Source: Gracilimonas halophila
GTDB taxonomy: Bacteria > Bacteroidota > Rhodothermia > Balneolales > Balneolaceae
Length of the DNA: 64,000 bases
Assembly: GCF_042684365.1 (NCBI RefSeq)
Contig: NZ_JBHULI010000024.1
Span: 868,001 to 932,000, forward strand
Direction: 5' to 3'
Shown here piece after piece: positions 43,387-52,753 of the stretch (its first letter is position 1; the number at the start of each line of letters is the position of its first letter). The translations under genes were made by a program, and so were the position numbers. Under the pieces are notes generated by a model. It searched no databases. It was not told the origin of the DNA and saw nothing but the letters and a program-made list of their open reading frames with translations.

Positions 43387-43941
43387 TTAATTTGCAATTT
43401 GAAGAGCAGGAGTTCTTTGTTTGGCATACTCAAATGCTCCAAACATTACTCCTGAATAGAAAAGATCTCCAATCACTGTATAGTGGAAGAATGGTATACC
43501 GGCTGTGTAGCTCATTAATAAACCTTCAATACCCATTGGATATATAGGGTTTCCGATCCATGAACCAAAATTTGTGACCAAAAAGAAAATAATGGAGGCA
43601 CTTAAACTCCCGGCAACCACAGTTTTCAGATTTATCTTTTTTAGAATAAAAATTCCTGCAAGCACAATAAGTGCGATAGAACCATACATCCAATAGAAGC
43701 CGGGGGTAAATAATGTAAAGCCTCCATAAAAGTTGGCGTAAAGTAGATTGTTCACCAATAGATCACTAATGAAGAAAGCTACCAGTGGCACTAAAAATGA
43801 AAATTTCTTATCTGCAAAATATGCCGCTCCGAAAAGAGACATCGCGCCCATTGGGGCAAAATTGTAGGGATGCGGAATTATTCTTGAGAGTGCTGCAACT
43901 AGGATAAACCCGGATAAAACTAAAAAGCGTTTCTTATTCAT
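43387..43941 (-). CDS. DUF6580 family integral membrane protein
   Basis: The 184-residue protein has about five to six membrane helices and the segments SRIIPHPYNFAPMGAMSLFGAAYF and FFISDLLVNNLLY typical of the DUF6580 family, described as putative transport proteins resembling ECF-transporter S components. LVTNFGSWIGNPIYP and the GDLFYSGVMFGAFE helix are also conserved. No cobalamin or vitamin genes lie next to it, so its ligand is unknown. Confidence 0.8.
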   Translation of the reverse strand: MNKKRFLVLSGFILVAALSRIIPHPYNFAPMGAMSLFGAAYFADKKFSFLVPLVAFFISDLLVNNLLYANFYGGFTLFTPGFYWMYGSIALIVLAGIFILKKINLKTVVAGSLSASIIFFLVTNFGSWIGNPIYPMGIEGLLMSYTAGIPFFHYTVIGDLFYSGVMFGAFEYAKQRTPALQIAN

Positions 43942-43978
43942 TGATCTGATTGTGCTTGGTTTGAACCTCTAAAATAAA

Positions 43979-44010
43979 AAAAGCATCGCCTCAAATGAAA
44001 CGATGCTTTT
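43979..44010 (-). terminator. Terminator after yceI-like gene
   Basis: AAAAGCATCG pairs with CGATGCTTTT around a 12-base loop, with further A/T on both sides, between the YceI stop (44033) and the DUF6580 start. Confidence 0.85.
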
Positions 44011-44032
44011 AAAATACCCTGATTTTTTAAAA

Positions 44033-44638
44033 TTACTTTTCAGCGTTCAGCTCAAGATTCAGATCAATAGTGACTTCATCGCCAATAACAGCATCAGAAG
44101 CCCAGTCTCCGGTACCTACTGTGTAATCTGTTCGGTCTACAGTTGTAGATGCAGTTATGCCTGCGACCAATGTATTTTCTTGCATTGGATTGTCTTTAAC
44201 TCCGAGCAGTGTGAATGGTAAAGATATTTCTTTTGAAACATCCTTGATGGTGAGCATGCCATTTGCTACAAATTCATTGTTGCCGGTTGACTCAATACTT
44301 GTACTTTTGAACGTAATATGTGGCCATTTCTCTGCATTGAAGAAATCATCCGTTCTTAAATGTCCATCTCTTCTCTCATTTTTAGTATCGATACTGCTTA
44401 CCATGATCTGAACATCGATCATACTTTCTTCCAGATTTTCAGGATCAAAGTTTACAGTAGCTTCATAATCGTTGAATTGTCCATTGACTGGAGTAAAGAA
44501 GTGTGTTACTTCAAAATTGATCGCACTGTGAGCTTTATCAATAGTCCAGTTAGTTGCCGCATATTTAGTTAATGCCAGTGACGACAATGCGAATAATGAT
44601 AGTGCAATTACAGTTGTTAGTTTATTTAACGTCTTCAT
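44033..44638 (-). CDS. YceI family periplasmic lipid-binding-like protein
   Basis: The 201-residue protein has a signal peptide (residues 1-24) and a YceI lipocalin-like beta barrel. It shows the start NWTIDKAHSAINFEVTHFF, the SMIDVQIMVSSIDTKNERRDGHL strand pair, the HITFKST motif and the TDYTVG loop near the C-terminus. Family members bind polyprenoids or other amphiphiles in the periplasm. It has its own terminator; no cytochrome b561 partner is present. Confidence 0.93.
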   Translation of the reverse strand: MKTLNKLTTVIALSLFALSSLALTKYAATNWTIDKAHSAINFEVTHFFTPVNGQFNDYEATVNFDPENLEESMIDVQIMVSSIDTKNERRDGHLRTDDFFNAEKWPHITFKSTSIESTGNNEFVANGMLTIKDVSKEISLPFTLLGVKDNPMQENTLVAGITASTTVDRTDYTVGTGDWASDAVIGDEVTIDLNLELNAEK

Positions 44639-44889
44639 CTTGATTTTTTGAATTTAGGATTTATGTTTTGTCGGGTTTAAAACACAATTTTTTATCAATT
44701 AATTTCATTCAATATTAAATGATTTTTTTAGTGTTATAGCCTTGACGCCCTACCTCTTATTTCTCTTACCTTCTTTTGTAACATCCTGTAAAACTTATTT
44801 AGAAAGCCGAACAAAATGCGCTTTCTTATGTTTAGAAAACAACTATTTCAAAAGATTTAGTTATCAACTATTTAATTTAAAATTTTGTC

Positions 44890-45390
44890 ATGAAGAAATT
44901 AATGCGTTATACGTTTTTGGTACTCTTGGGTGTAATTTTCGGTACAACAGCTATTTATGCTCAACAACAGCAAATGCCTCCTCAACCAGAGCCACTCAGT
45001 CCTGAAGAAGTTACTGACGAGCACTTAGAAAAGATTTCTAATGTTACTCAAGCGGGACAAGGCATTCAGGAAGAAGCTGATAATAAAATGAGAGAAGTGA
45101 TTGAAGATGTTGGAATGGAATTCCAGCGCTTTCAGCAGATCATGATGGCACAGCAAAACCCACAACTAGCTAATCAGCTCCAATTAAGCAGTGAAGAACA
45201 AGAAACATTGCAAGAAATTCAGCCTGAACTGATGAAAATTAATCAGGAAGCTCAACAACAATATATGGCGAAGATCGAAGAAGAGGGGCTTTCAATTCAG
45301 GAATTCCAACAGATCGCCCAGGCAATTCAGGCTCACCCTGAAGTAGCTGAACGATTTGAGGAGATCAACAGTCCGGAAGAAGACGGATAA
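44890..45390 (+). CDS. DUF4168 family secreted protein
   Basis: The 166-residue protein has a signal peptide (residues 1-25, cut after IYA). A Q/P-rich stretch (QQQQMPPQPEPLSPEEV) is followed by an entirely helical, acidic and glutamine-rich domain of two homologous helix-turn-helix sections (EFQRFQQIMMAQQNPQL and SIQEFQQIAQAIQAHPEV), characteristic of DUF4168. Function is unknown. It is single-gene, with a strong terminator right after the stop. Confidence 0.85.
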   Translation: MKKLMRYTFLVLLGVIFGTTAIYAQQQQMPPQPEPLSPEEVTDEHLEKISNVTQAGQGIQEEADNKMREVIEDVGMEFQRFQQIMMAQQNPQLANQLQLSSEEQETLQEIQPELMKINQEAQQQYMAKIEEEGLSIQEFQQIAQAIQAHPEVAERFEEINSPEEDG

Positions 45391-45410
45391 GGATTTAATG
45401 TTTTTCGGCC

Positions 45411-45442
45411 TAAGCCTGATGCCAGAAGCATCGGGCTTTTTT
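45411..45442 (+). terminator. Terminator after DUF4168 gene
   Basis: AAGCCTGATGC pairs with GCATCGGGCTT (one G-T pair) around a 5-base loop, followed by a T6 run. Confidence 0.9.
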
Positions 45443-45457
45443 ATTACATTATGTTTT

Positions 45458-46057
45458 CTACCTGCTTACCCATTCAGAGTTTTTAAGAGTAAATCGCCAG
45501 GGTAAGTCGGCATCTTTTCCGGCATATTCGACGCCGATCCGCTTACCTGCTTTAATTGCATCTAGGGGAACTTTAATTCCACGGTCCTCAACCCAAATGG
45601 TTTCTCCCAACAAGTCTGTTTTATCATAGGAAGTGGTAATCCCCAAAGCCTGAGCCAACTTTCCCGGTCCATTGGAAATGGACGGCTTTATTTGCTCCTG
45701 CCCTCTTCTTTCGGCCATATAGCTTTCGCCTTCTAAAGGTTTAACCGCTCGTATCAAAACAGCATCCGCTAATCCTTCCTTATTAGTCACAATGTTAAAT
45801 AAATGGTGGATCCCATAGCATAAATACACATAAGCTATTCCCGGTTTCAAATACAGTGTTTCTGTGCGCTTTGTCCGCACATCAGGATAGGCATGACATG
45901 CTCGGTCAGTTCTTCCGTTATAGGCTTCTGTTTCCACGATCATAGCTGATGTAGATACCCCGTCAACGTTTGTGCAGAGTACTTTTCCGACCAACTCCTT
46001 ACTTATACTGACAACATCATCTCGTTCATAAAAAGATCGGGGGATTTTTTTTATCAT
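45458..46057 (-). CDS. DNA-3-methyladenine glycosylase (AAG/MPG family)
   Basis: The 199-residue base-excision repair enzyme of the alkyladenine glycosylase family removes 3-methyladenine and hypoxanthine. Visible elements are SFYERDDVVSISKELVGKVL, the catalytic glutamate in IVETEAYNGRTDRACHAY, the intercalating-tyrosine region GIAYVYLCYGIHHLFNIVT and the C-terminal RIGVEYAGKDADLPWRF. It overlaps the yihY gene upstream by 1 base, so both are one unit. Confidence 0.95.
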   Translation of the reverse strand: MIKKIPRSFYERDDVVSISKELVGKVLCTNVDGVSTSAMIVETEAYNGRTDRACHAYPDVRTKRTETLYLKPGIAYVYLCYGIHHLFNIVTNKEGLADAVLIRAVKPLEGESYMAERRGQEQIKPSISNGPGKLAQALGITTSYDKTDLLGETIWVEDRGIKVPLDAIKAGKRIGVEYAGKDADLPWRFTLKNSEWVSR

Positions 46058-46965
46058 CAGGAAATTGCAGTGTAGGGATTTTCTTCAATTGCAGGTTTAT
46101 TCACCATAAAAATATCTTTATAAGCACGGGCAATGATCGCACTTATTACAAATAACAACGCTGTATAAAACGTCCATACCGCCAAAATGATCAATACCGT
46201 ATATCCTTGATAGAAATAGCGATAGGTTGAAAAGGCATATTCCAGATACATGCTTACCCCGTATTTCGCCAATTCAAATAATATAGTATAAGTGAGCGCA
46301 GCGATGAGGGCTACTTTAGGTTTTATCTTACGTTCACTTACAAACCGAAACACTACGTACAGAACAAAAAAGGCTAAAACTATCGGGAGCAGAAAGTTCA
46401 GAAAATCATAGATCCATGGCAGTTGTATAACGATCTCTGTAAAGGGTACGTTAATCTGGCTGAGATTAAAAAGTGAGATCGTGGAAACAGCAAGACTGAA
46501 TACCAGGAATACAATACCGATCAAACTGAACCCAAAGAAATTATAGATCACGTCCATCACCGGATGTTTCCGCTCTTTGATATCAAAAGTGTCAAAAAGT
46601 ACGTGCTTGAGGCTGTGTAGAAGTCCCTGAGTAAAAAACAGAAGTACGATTATACCGATAATACCAAAAATCCTTCTGGCTCCGATCAGTGGGTTAAGTA
46701 AAGTCTCAATGGTTACCGCTCCTCGAAAAACGTCATCACTTTGGGTTTCGTAAGTGAAGCTTGGAAAAAACTCTCTGCCATATCGCACAATCTCATTAAA
46801 AGCTTCCTCAGCAGACAACAAATATCCAATAATGGAAATGAGGATCAAGACAAAAGGAACAGCACAAATAAATAAATTGAATGTGATAGCTGAGGCATTA
46901 AAGAATATGTCTTTTTTGCCTGTCAGCTTTAACACCCGCTTCCAAAATTCTTTATGTTTTTGCAA
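46057..46965 (-). CDS. YihY/virulence factor BrkB family membrane protein
   Basis: The 302-residue protein has six membrane helices and the family segments INLFICAVPFVLILISIIGYLL near the N-terminus, AFSTYRYFYQGYTVLIILAVWTFYTALLF near the C-terminus, and a cytoplasmic basic tail. The family was once called tRNA-processing RNase BN, which is wrong; the function is unsettled (membrane transport suspected). It is cotranscribed with the 3-methyladenine glycosylase downstream. Confidence 0.9.
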   Translation of the reverse strand: MQKHKEFWKRVLKLTGKKDIFFNASAITFNLFICAVPFVLILISIIGYLLSAEEAFNEIVRYGREFFPSFTYETQSDDVFRGAVTIETLLNPLIGARRIFGIIGIIVLLFFTQGLLHSLKHVLFDTFDIKERKHPVMDVIYNFFGFSLIGIVFLVFSLAVSTISLFNLSQINVPFTEIVIQLPWIYDFLNFLLPIVLAFFVLYVVFRFVSERKIKPKVALIAALTYTILFELAKYGVSMYLEYAFSTYRYFYQGYTVLIILAVWTFYTALLFVISAIIARAYKDIFMVNKPAIEENPYTAIS

Positions 46966-47117
46966 AACCTGCTATTGTTTAATGAACATTCAAAATTCGC
47001 AGGATGTGAGATGAATTACAAGCGGCTATTTCATACATAGTTTTTCAATGAATTCATTGGTAAGTTCCGAATCTATTATTCAGCAATCTATCAGTATTAA
47101 ACAGGTATTTTGAGCGC

Positions 47118-49787
47118 ATGGCTGCTAAGAAAAAGCAAACTCCGCTGATGCGGCAGTATTTTCAGATCAAAGACGAACACCCTGGTACTATCCTTCTTTT
47201 CCGGGTCGGGGATTTTTATGAGACCTTTGCCGATGATGCCCAGCTTATCAGCAAGGAACTGGGGATCACACTCACCAAGCGAAACAACGGAGGAGATCAA
47301 ACTCCCCTTGCAGGATTTCCTTATCATGCATTAGATAATTACCTCCCGAAACTGGTAAAAAAAGGATATAAAGTTGCGGTTTGTGACCAAACTGAAGATC
47401 CGGAAGAAGCCAAAAAAGCAGGCCGAAAAATTGTTAATCGTGAGGTTACTGAGATAACAACTCCCGGAGTTACTATGTCGGAAAAACTGCTTGATCATAA
47501 ACGAAACAACTACATCGCATCCCTCCACTGGGATGGTGATACCATTGGCGTTGCATTCTCTGATATTTCCACCGGTGAATTTGCACTGAGTCATATTCGT
47601 GAAGAGAACCTGGACAGTATGCTTGCTGCTATTCAGCCTTCAGAAATTCTGGTTCAGCAAAAGAAGAAAAATAAACTGGATGAGAGCCTAACCCACCATA
47701 ACATCACCTATATCGAAGATTGGGTATATGAAGGAGATTACGGATATAAACTTCTTACAGATCATTTTGAAACCCATTCCCTGAAAGGGTTCGGTGTTGA
47801 AAACCTTAAGGTCGCTCATGTAGCAGCCGGTTCGCTGATGCATTATATGCAAGAAACACAAAAAGCATATCTGCGTCATTTGAGAAGATTGTATGCTTAT
47901 GAAAGCAACGAATTCATGAGCCTGGATGCCGCCACTAAAAGAAACCTGGAGTTAGCGACCAGCATCCAAGAAGGTGGTACTGAAGGAACACTCATCTCAA
48001 TTTTAGATGATACCTGCACGGCAATGGGCGGACGATTGCTTCGCCGGTGGATCATGCGTCCGCTTAAGCGACTCAAACCCATCCAGCAACGATTGGATGC
48101 GGTCGACAAATTGTTCAATTCTAACGATATCAGGAAATCACTTCGGGAAGAACTGGAACAGATCGGGGATATGGAGCGCCTTATATCGCGTATTTGTATG
48201 GGACGAACCAATGCCCGGGATGTGGTTCAACTTAAACTATCCCTTGCTCAGATCCCAAGACTCAAAAGCCAGATCTCTACCATTGAGGATCCACTTCTAC
48301 AGGATATCCTTGGGAGATTAAAGTTGCTTATCGAAGTGCAGGAACGAATTGGAGCTGCTCTTAAAGAAGATCCCCCTGCCAGTGTCCGGGATGGCGGCAT
48401 GATCGAAGAAGGCTTTAACAAGGAACTTGATGAGCTTAGGGATGTAGCAAAAAATGGAAAAAAGTACATTGCTCAGATCAAAGATGAACTAGCCAAGAAA
48501 CATAATATCTCATCACTTAAGATAGGCTATAATAAAGTGTTTGGCTACTATATTGAAGTTACCAACACCCATAAAGATAAGGTTCCGGATAGCTTCATAC
48601 GTAAACAAACCTTGGTAAACTCTGAGCGTTACATCACTCCGGAGTTAAAGGAAGTAGAAGAAAAAGTACTATCGGCTGAGGAACGCAGTAAAACGCTGGA
48701 ATATGAATTATTCGAAGAACTTCGCCTGTATGTTGCTGAGTTCGCTGATGACGTCCAGCAGGTTGCCCAGGCTATTGGGGAACTTGACGTTTTACAGGGT
48801 TTTGCCGAAGTCGCCTTCCGGAATAATTACGCCAAGCCTCAAGTGGGCGATCACGAAGAAATTGACATTGAAAAAGGACGCCATCCTGTAGTTGAAAAGT
48901 CTCTTCCTATGGGTGAACCTTTCATTCCTAACGACATTAAACTTGATAATGAAAACCAACAGATTCTGATTATTACAGGGCCTAATATGGCCGGTAAAAG
49001 TATCATTTTACGCCAGACCGGACTGATCGTTTTGCTTGCTCAGGTCGGGAGTTTTGTACCGGCAAAGTCGGCTACTATTGGAATGGTTGATAAGATATTT
49101 ACCCGTGTTGGTGCATCGGATAACCTGGCTGCAGGCGAAAGTACTTTCTTGGTTGAGATGAACGAGGCAGCCAACATTCTCAACAATGCCACCCCGCGAT
49201 CGCTTATTCTATTGGATGAAGTTGGGCGCGGAACTTCTACATTTGATGGATTAAGTATTGCCTGGTCACTGGCAGAATATCTGCATAACCATGCTCCTGT
49301 TGCTGCAAAGACCTTATTTGCCACCCATTACCATGAGCTGAACGAGTTAGAGCAAATGTATGACCGTACCAGGAATTTCAACGTACAGGTAAAAGAACAT
49401 GATGGAAAAGTGGTCTTTCTCAGAAAACTGGTTCGGGGTGGAGCTGACCACAGCTACGGAATTCAGGTTGCCGATATGGCGGGATTACCACAAGTTGTAA
49501 TTGAACGTGCCAAGGAAATTCTCAAAAACCTTGAAAGCCACAGCCTCGATATCACCAACAAAAACGGTAGTATAGAGAAGGAAGCATCATCCAAAAAAGA
49601 AGCTTCGAAGAATCTTTCGGATAAAGTGGAAAAACAACCGGAGACTTCACAAATGACTATGTTCCAGACACATGTAGATCCCCGGATCGAAACCGTTCTG
49701 AATAAGCTGGAAGCTACCGATCCGAATCGAATGACTCCGATCGAGGCTCTGATGATGATCACGGAACTGAAGAAGTTAGTGGATTAG
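47118..49787 (+). CDS. mutS: DNA mismatch repair protein MutS
   Basis: MutS recognises mismatches and starts repair with MutL. The 889-residue length is typical of MutS1. The N-terminal mismatch-reading motif GDFYETF (Phe-x-Glu) is at about residues 31-37. The lever/clamp helices follow, then the ATPase with Walker A GPNMAGKSIILRQ, the ABC signature-like region AGESTFLVEM, Walker B ILLDEVGRGTSTFDG and FATHYHEL. The C-terminal tail has a possible clamp or MutL contact (QMTMFQTHVDPRIE). The gene is followed after 36 bases by era. Confidence 0.97.
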   Translation: MAAKKKQTPLMRQYFQIKDEHPGTILLFRVGDFYETFADDAQLISKELGITLTKRNNGGDQTPLAGFPYHALDNYLPKLVKKGYKVAVCDQTEDPEEAKKAGRKIVNREVTEITTPGVTMSEKLLDHKRNNYIASLHWDGDTIGVAFSDISTGEFALSHIREENLDSMLAAIQPSEILVQQKKKNKLDESLTHHNITYIEDWVYEGDYGYKLLTDHFETHSLKGFGVENLKVAHVAAGSLMHYMQETQKAYLRHLRRLYAYESNEFMSLDAATKRNLELATSIQEGGTEGTLISILDDTCTAMGGRLLRRWIMRPLKRLKPIQQRLDAVDKLFNSNDIRKSLREELEQIGDMERLISRICMGRTNARDVVQLKLSLAQIPRLKSQISTIEDPLLQDILGRLKLLIEVQERIGAALKEDPPASVRDGGMIEEGFNKELDELRDVAKNGKKYIAQIKDELAKKHNISSLKIGYNKVFGYYIEVTNTHKDKVPDSFIRKQTLVNSERYITPELKEVEEKVLSAEERSKTLEYELFEELRLYVAEFADDVQQVAQAIGELDVLQGFAEVAFRNNYAKPQVGDHEEIDIEKGRHPVVEKSLPMGEPFIPNDIKLDNENQQILIITGPNMAGKSIILRQTGLIVLLAQVGSFVPAKSATIGMVDKIFTRVGASDNLAAGESTFLVEMNEAANILNNATPRSLILLDEVGRGTSTFDGLSIAWSLAEYLHNHAPVAAKTLFATHYHELNELEQMYDRTRNFNVQVKEHDGKVVFLRKLVRGGADHSYGIQVADMAGLPQVVIERAKEILKNLESHSLDITNKNGSIEKEASSKKEASKNLSDKVEKQPETSQMTMFQTHVDPRIETVLNKLEATDPNRMTPIEALMMITELKKLVD

Positions 49788-49823
49788 AGTAGTGTTAAAA
49801 TATTGAAACTGTAAATAGTATCT

Positions 49824-50714
49824 ATGTCTGAAACCAAACCACATAAATCCGGATACGTCGCCATCATCGGTAAACCGAATGCTGGGAAATCTACGCTGAT
49901 GAATTACATTCTCGGCTCCAAGATCTCCATCACCACACACAAAGCCCAGACCACGCGACATCAGATCGTGGGAATCTTTTCAGATAATGACACACAGATC
50001 GTTTTCCTGGATACACCGGGCGTCATCTCTCCAAAGTATGAACTGCAAAAAGCCATGATGAAAACAGTGGAACGAGCTCGTTCTGATGCCGACCTTATCC
50101 TTTTCATCCACGATCCTACCGATAAACATCCCACCGATGATGTCATAAAATTAATCAGCTCTATTAACAAGCCTGTGTATCTTGTTGTGAATAAAATGGA
50201 TTTTGCAGATCAGGAAAAAGCTGAACGATCAGCATCTGAAATTCAGGACAAAATGAAGATCCATTCGGTTCATTATGTTTCTGCTACCGCAGGAACAGGA
50301 GTTTCCGAATTGATGGAGAAAATTCGATCCGGATTGTTGCCCGGCCCACCCTTCTACCCCAAGGAAGACCTCAGTGAACACCCTGTTCGGTTCTTTGTTT
50401 CGGAACTGGTACGTGAGCAGATCTTCCTTCAATTTCACCAAGAAATACCCTACTCATGTACGGTGGAAGTGGTTTCTTATGATGCCGATGTGGACATCGA
50501 CCGTATTCATGCCGATATCATTGTGAATCAAAAATCTCAGAAAGGCATGCTGATCGGGAAAGGTGGTTCGGCTATTAAAGAATTAGGAATTCAGGCCCGG
50601 GAATCCATCGAAGAGTTCATTGGTAAGCAGGTTTATTTGGAACTACACGTGAAAGTAAGAGAGAAATGGAGAGAGAAAGAAGGATGGGTGCGGAATTTGG
50701 GCTATGGGAAGTAA
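49824..50714 (+). CDS. era: GTPase Era
   Basis: Era binds the 3' end of 16S rRNA and helps 30S maturation. The 296-residue protein has G1 GKPNAGKSTLMN, G2 THKAQTTRH, G3 LDTPGVI, G4 NKMDF and G5 SATAGTG. The C-terminal KH domain contains IGKGGSAIKELGIQAR and ends VRNLGYGK. All are standard for the family. It lies 36 bases after mutS on the same strand and may be cotranscribed. Confidence 0.97.
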   Translation: MSETKPHKSGYVAIIGKPNAGKSTLMNYILGSKISITTHKAQTTRHQIVGIFSDNDTQIVFLDTPGVISPKYELQKAMMKTVERARSDADLILFIHDPTDKHPTDDVIKLISSINKPVYLVVNKMDFADQEKAERSASEIQDKMKIHSVHYVSATAGTGVSELMEKIRSGLLPGPPFYPKEDLSEHPVRFFVSELVREQIFLQFHQEIPYSCTVEVVSYDADVDIDRIHADIIVNQKSQKGMLIGKGGSAIKELGIQARESIEEFIGKQVYLELHVKVREKWREKEGWVRNLGYGK

Positions 50715-50872
50715 TTGAATCTAGTGGAGACGCGCTGGTGCTCTGAAGAATCCAGCATAAGTCTTCTGATTCTTTCACTTTTTATCAAAGTAAGATCAAT
50801 CAAATCAACATTCTTAGAATCTTTTAAAAAATTACTTGCACCATCCAAAATCTCCACGTAGTTTTTAAGCAA
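50702..50872 (-). CDS. Short unidentified frame antisense to the end of era
   Basis: A 56-codon frame opens at TTG 50872 and ends at 50702, overlapping the era 3' end by 13 bases. Its product (LLKNYVEILDGASNFL..., SERIRRLMLDSSEH) has balanced amphipathic composition rather than shadow-like low complexity, so it may be the remnant of a longer gene. I recognise no family. No start with a ribosome site is visible. Confidence 0.25.
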   Translation of the reverse strand: MLKNYVEILDGASNFLKDSKNVDLIDLTLIKSERIRRLMLDSSEHQRVSTRFNYFP

Positions 50873-50982
50873 TGAAATTATTCCGAAAAAATATCACGAA
50901 CCCCTCTGCAATGATTATGTGTTGCATGTATATGTGTTACGCACAGACATAAGGGCTATGGTATAAATATACGATCTTAGAC
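50873..50982. other. Intergenic stretch before the metY leader, no gene seen
   Basis: This AT-rich sequence contains TTGCAT/ATGCAA-type half repeats and a TATAAATATACG stretch at about 50962-50973 that could be a -10 region. I see no coding frame or known RNA here. The following terminator may end era transcription. Confidence 0.35.
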
Positions 50983-51018
50983 AAAGCCCTCTTGATTATT
51001 ACCCAAAAGGGCTTTTTT
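50983..51018 (+). terminator. Terminator upstream of the SAM riboswitch
   Basis: AAAGCCCT pairs with AGGGCTTT across a loop of about 13-14 bases and is followed by T6. It isolates the metY transcript from read-through of mutS-era. Confidence 0.82.
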
Positions 51019-51061
51019 ATTGGAATTTAATTTCAATTGTTCTTTAACATACTGTTGCATT

Positions 51062-51196
51062 CTCATTACGAAAGGTGGAGGGATCAGGTCCTGTGAAGCC
51101 TTGGCAACCGTTTCCCGCATATAAATATTTATGTGCAGGATAAAAGGTGCCACATCCTGTCTGTTACATAAATTTTTATGTGATGGAAAAGATGAG
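51062..51196 (+). promoter_or_regulatory. SAM-I (S-box) riboswitch aptamer
   Basis: The conserved SAM-I core is present: AAAGGTGGAGGGATCAGGTC then CTGTGAAGCCTTGGCAACC, with the kink-turn and P2 elements. A P3 hairpin (GCAGGATAAAAGGTGCCACATCCTGT region) and P4 (ACATAAATTTTTATGTG) follow, and the closing P1 helix is CTCAT (51062-51066) with ATGAG (51191-51195). It precedes metY and a terminator, so S-adenosylmethionine binding should stop transcription of metY-metX-hom. Confidence 0.93.
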
Positions 51197-51221
51197 TTCG
51201 ATAAGACCCGGTTTTTATAAG

Positions 51222-51263
51222 AAAAGCCTCTTTCGGATTCATCTCTGAAAGAGGCTTTTTTTG
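51222..51263 (+). terminator. Riboswitch-controlled terminator before metY
   Basis: AAAAGCCTCTTTC pairs with GAAAGAGGCTTTT around a 12-base loop, followed by a T tract, 86 bases before the metY start. It is the expression platform of the SAM-I riboswitch just upstream. Confidence 0.92.
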
Positions 51264-51349
51264 TTCGCTCAATTGAAGTTTCGCAGAGGAGGATCATCAG
51301 TTCAAATTCAAAACAAGCAATAATAATTACTTATAAAAAACCAATTATC

Positions 51350-52678
51350 ATGAGCAACGAAAAAGAAAACCGAGACTTCAAATTTGAAACCCTGCAATTA
51401 CACGCAGGACAGGAACCAGATTCCGCAACCGGATCACGGGCAGTTCCCATCTACCAAACCACTTCTTATAACTTCGATAATACGGAGCACGCCGCCAACC
51501 TTTTTGCGCTTCGCGAATTTGGAAATATCTATACACGGATCATGAATCCCACCAACGATGTTTTTGAAAAAAGACTGGCTGCCCTTGAAGGTGGAACTGC
51601 CGCACTTGCTACCGCATCAGGACAAGCGGCACAATTTTTAGCCATCACCAATCTCGCTGATGCCGGTGATAACATTGTTTCTACTCAAAACCTTTATGGA
51701 GGAACCTACAATCAATTCAAAGTTTCCCTTCCCCGTTTAGGCATTGATGTGAAATTTGCAGAAGAGGATACAGTGGAAGCTTTTGAAAAACATATAGACA
51801 AAAATACTAAAGCTCTCTATGTGGAATCTATAGGAAACCCACGTGGTAATATTGCCGATTTCGAAGGGCTTTCCGAGCTTGGGAAAAAGCATGGAATTGC
51901 CCTTGTGGTAGATAATACTTTTGGAGCAGGAGGCGCATTAGTACAGCCTCTAAAACACGGAGCGAATGTAGTTACAGCCTCTGCTACAAAATGGATCGGT
52001 GGGCACGGGACTTCTATTGGTGGGGTGATCGTTGATGGAGGAAATTTCAATTGGGGTAATGGGAAATATCCGGGATTCAGTGAGCCATCCCCTTCCTACC
52101 ACGGCCTTAATTTCTGGGAAGTATTTGGGGAAGACGGTCCGTTTGGTAACATCGCGTTTGCCATACGGGCACGGGTTGAAGGACTTCGTGACTTTGGACC
52201 ATCTCAATCGCCGTTCAACAGCTTCCTGCTGCTTCAGGGATTAGAGACTCTTTCCCTGCGGGTTGAACGACACAATGAAAACGCCCTCAAATTGGCTGAC
52301 TGGCTGAAAGATCATGACGCAATTGAATGGATCAATTTCACCGGACTTCCCGAACATGATTATCACGAACGAGCCAAAAAGTATCTGAAAGAAGATCACT
52401 TTGGTTCTGTTTTCACCTTTGGTGTGAAAGGTGGATACGATGCCGCACGTGAGTTCATCGAAAATGTAGAGCTATCGAGTCACCTCGCCAATGTAGGAGA
52501 TGCTAAGACGCTGGTCATTCATCCGGCATCCACAACACATCAGCAACTCAATGATGCAGAGCAAAAAGCAAGTGGTGTTAAAGGGGATCTGATTAGGGTC
52601 TCAGTAGGCATTGAACATATCGATGATATCATCGAGGATTTCGAAAAAGCTTTTGCCAAAATTAAAGTAACAGCATAA
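51350..52678 (+). CDS. metY: O-acetylhomoserine sulfhydrylase MetY
   Basis: This PLP enzyme makes homocysteine directly from O-acetylhomoserine and sulfide. The 442-residue protein shows the Cys/Met-metabolism PLP fold: TLQLHAGQEPDSATGSRAVPIYQTTSY, FGNIYTRIMNPTNDVFEKR, the Tyr/Met-rich ALATASGQAAQF, the PLP lysine in VTASATKWIGGHG, and the long insertion (GLNFWEVFGEDGPFGNIAFA) that separates MetY from MetB/MetC. It is the first gene after a SAM-I riboswitch and supplies the direct sulfhydrylation route with MetX downstream. Confidence 0.96.
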   Translation: MSNEKENRDFKFETLQLHAGQEPDSATGSRAVPIYQTTSYNFDNTEHAANLFALREFGNIYTRIMNPTNDVFEKRLAALEGGTAALATASGQAAQFLAITNLADAGDNIVSTQNLYGGTYNQFKVSLPRLGIDVKFAEEDTVEAFEKHIDKNTKALYVESIGNPRGNIADFEGLSELGKKHGIALVVDNTFGAGGALVQPLKHGANVVTASATKWIGGHGTSIGGVIVDGGNFNWGNGKYPGFSEPSPSYHGLNFWEVFGEDGPFGNIAFAIRARVEGLRDFGPSQSPFNSFLLLQGLETLSLRVERHNENALKLADWLKDHDAIEWINFTGLPEHDYHERAKKYLKEDHFGSVFTFGVKGGYDAAREFIENVELSSHLANVGDAKTLVIHPASTTHQQLNDAEQKASGVKGDLIRVSVGIEHIDDIIEDFEKAFAKIKVTA

Positions 52679-52697
52679 CTCTGATTAGTACTCCATT

Positions 52698-52729
52698 GCG
52701 GGCGTGGTGGAAATCCATGCCCGCTTTTT
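52698..52729 (+). terminator. Hairpin after metY
   Basis: GCGGGCGTGG pairs with CCATGCCCGC around a 7-base loop, followed by T5. It would reduce transcription from metY into metX. Confidence 0.85.
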
Positions 52730-52753
52730 ATCAAACCAAACATACCTTAGGAG

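Noticed and set aside
44742..45005. Plus-strand frame overlapping the DUF4168 start
   Set aside because: Its second half is an out-of-frame reading of the DUF4168 signal peptide region, and the first half lies in non-coding DNA.
50977..51297. 106-residue minus-strand frame across the metY leader
   Set aside because: It runs through the SAM-I aptamer and two terminators; the sequence constraint there is from RNA structure.
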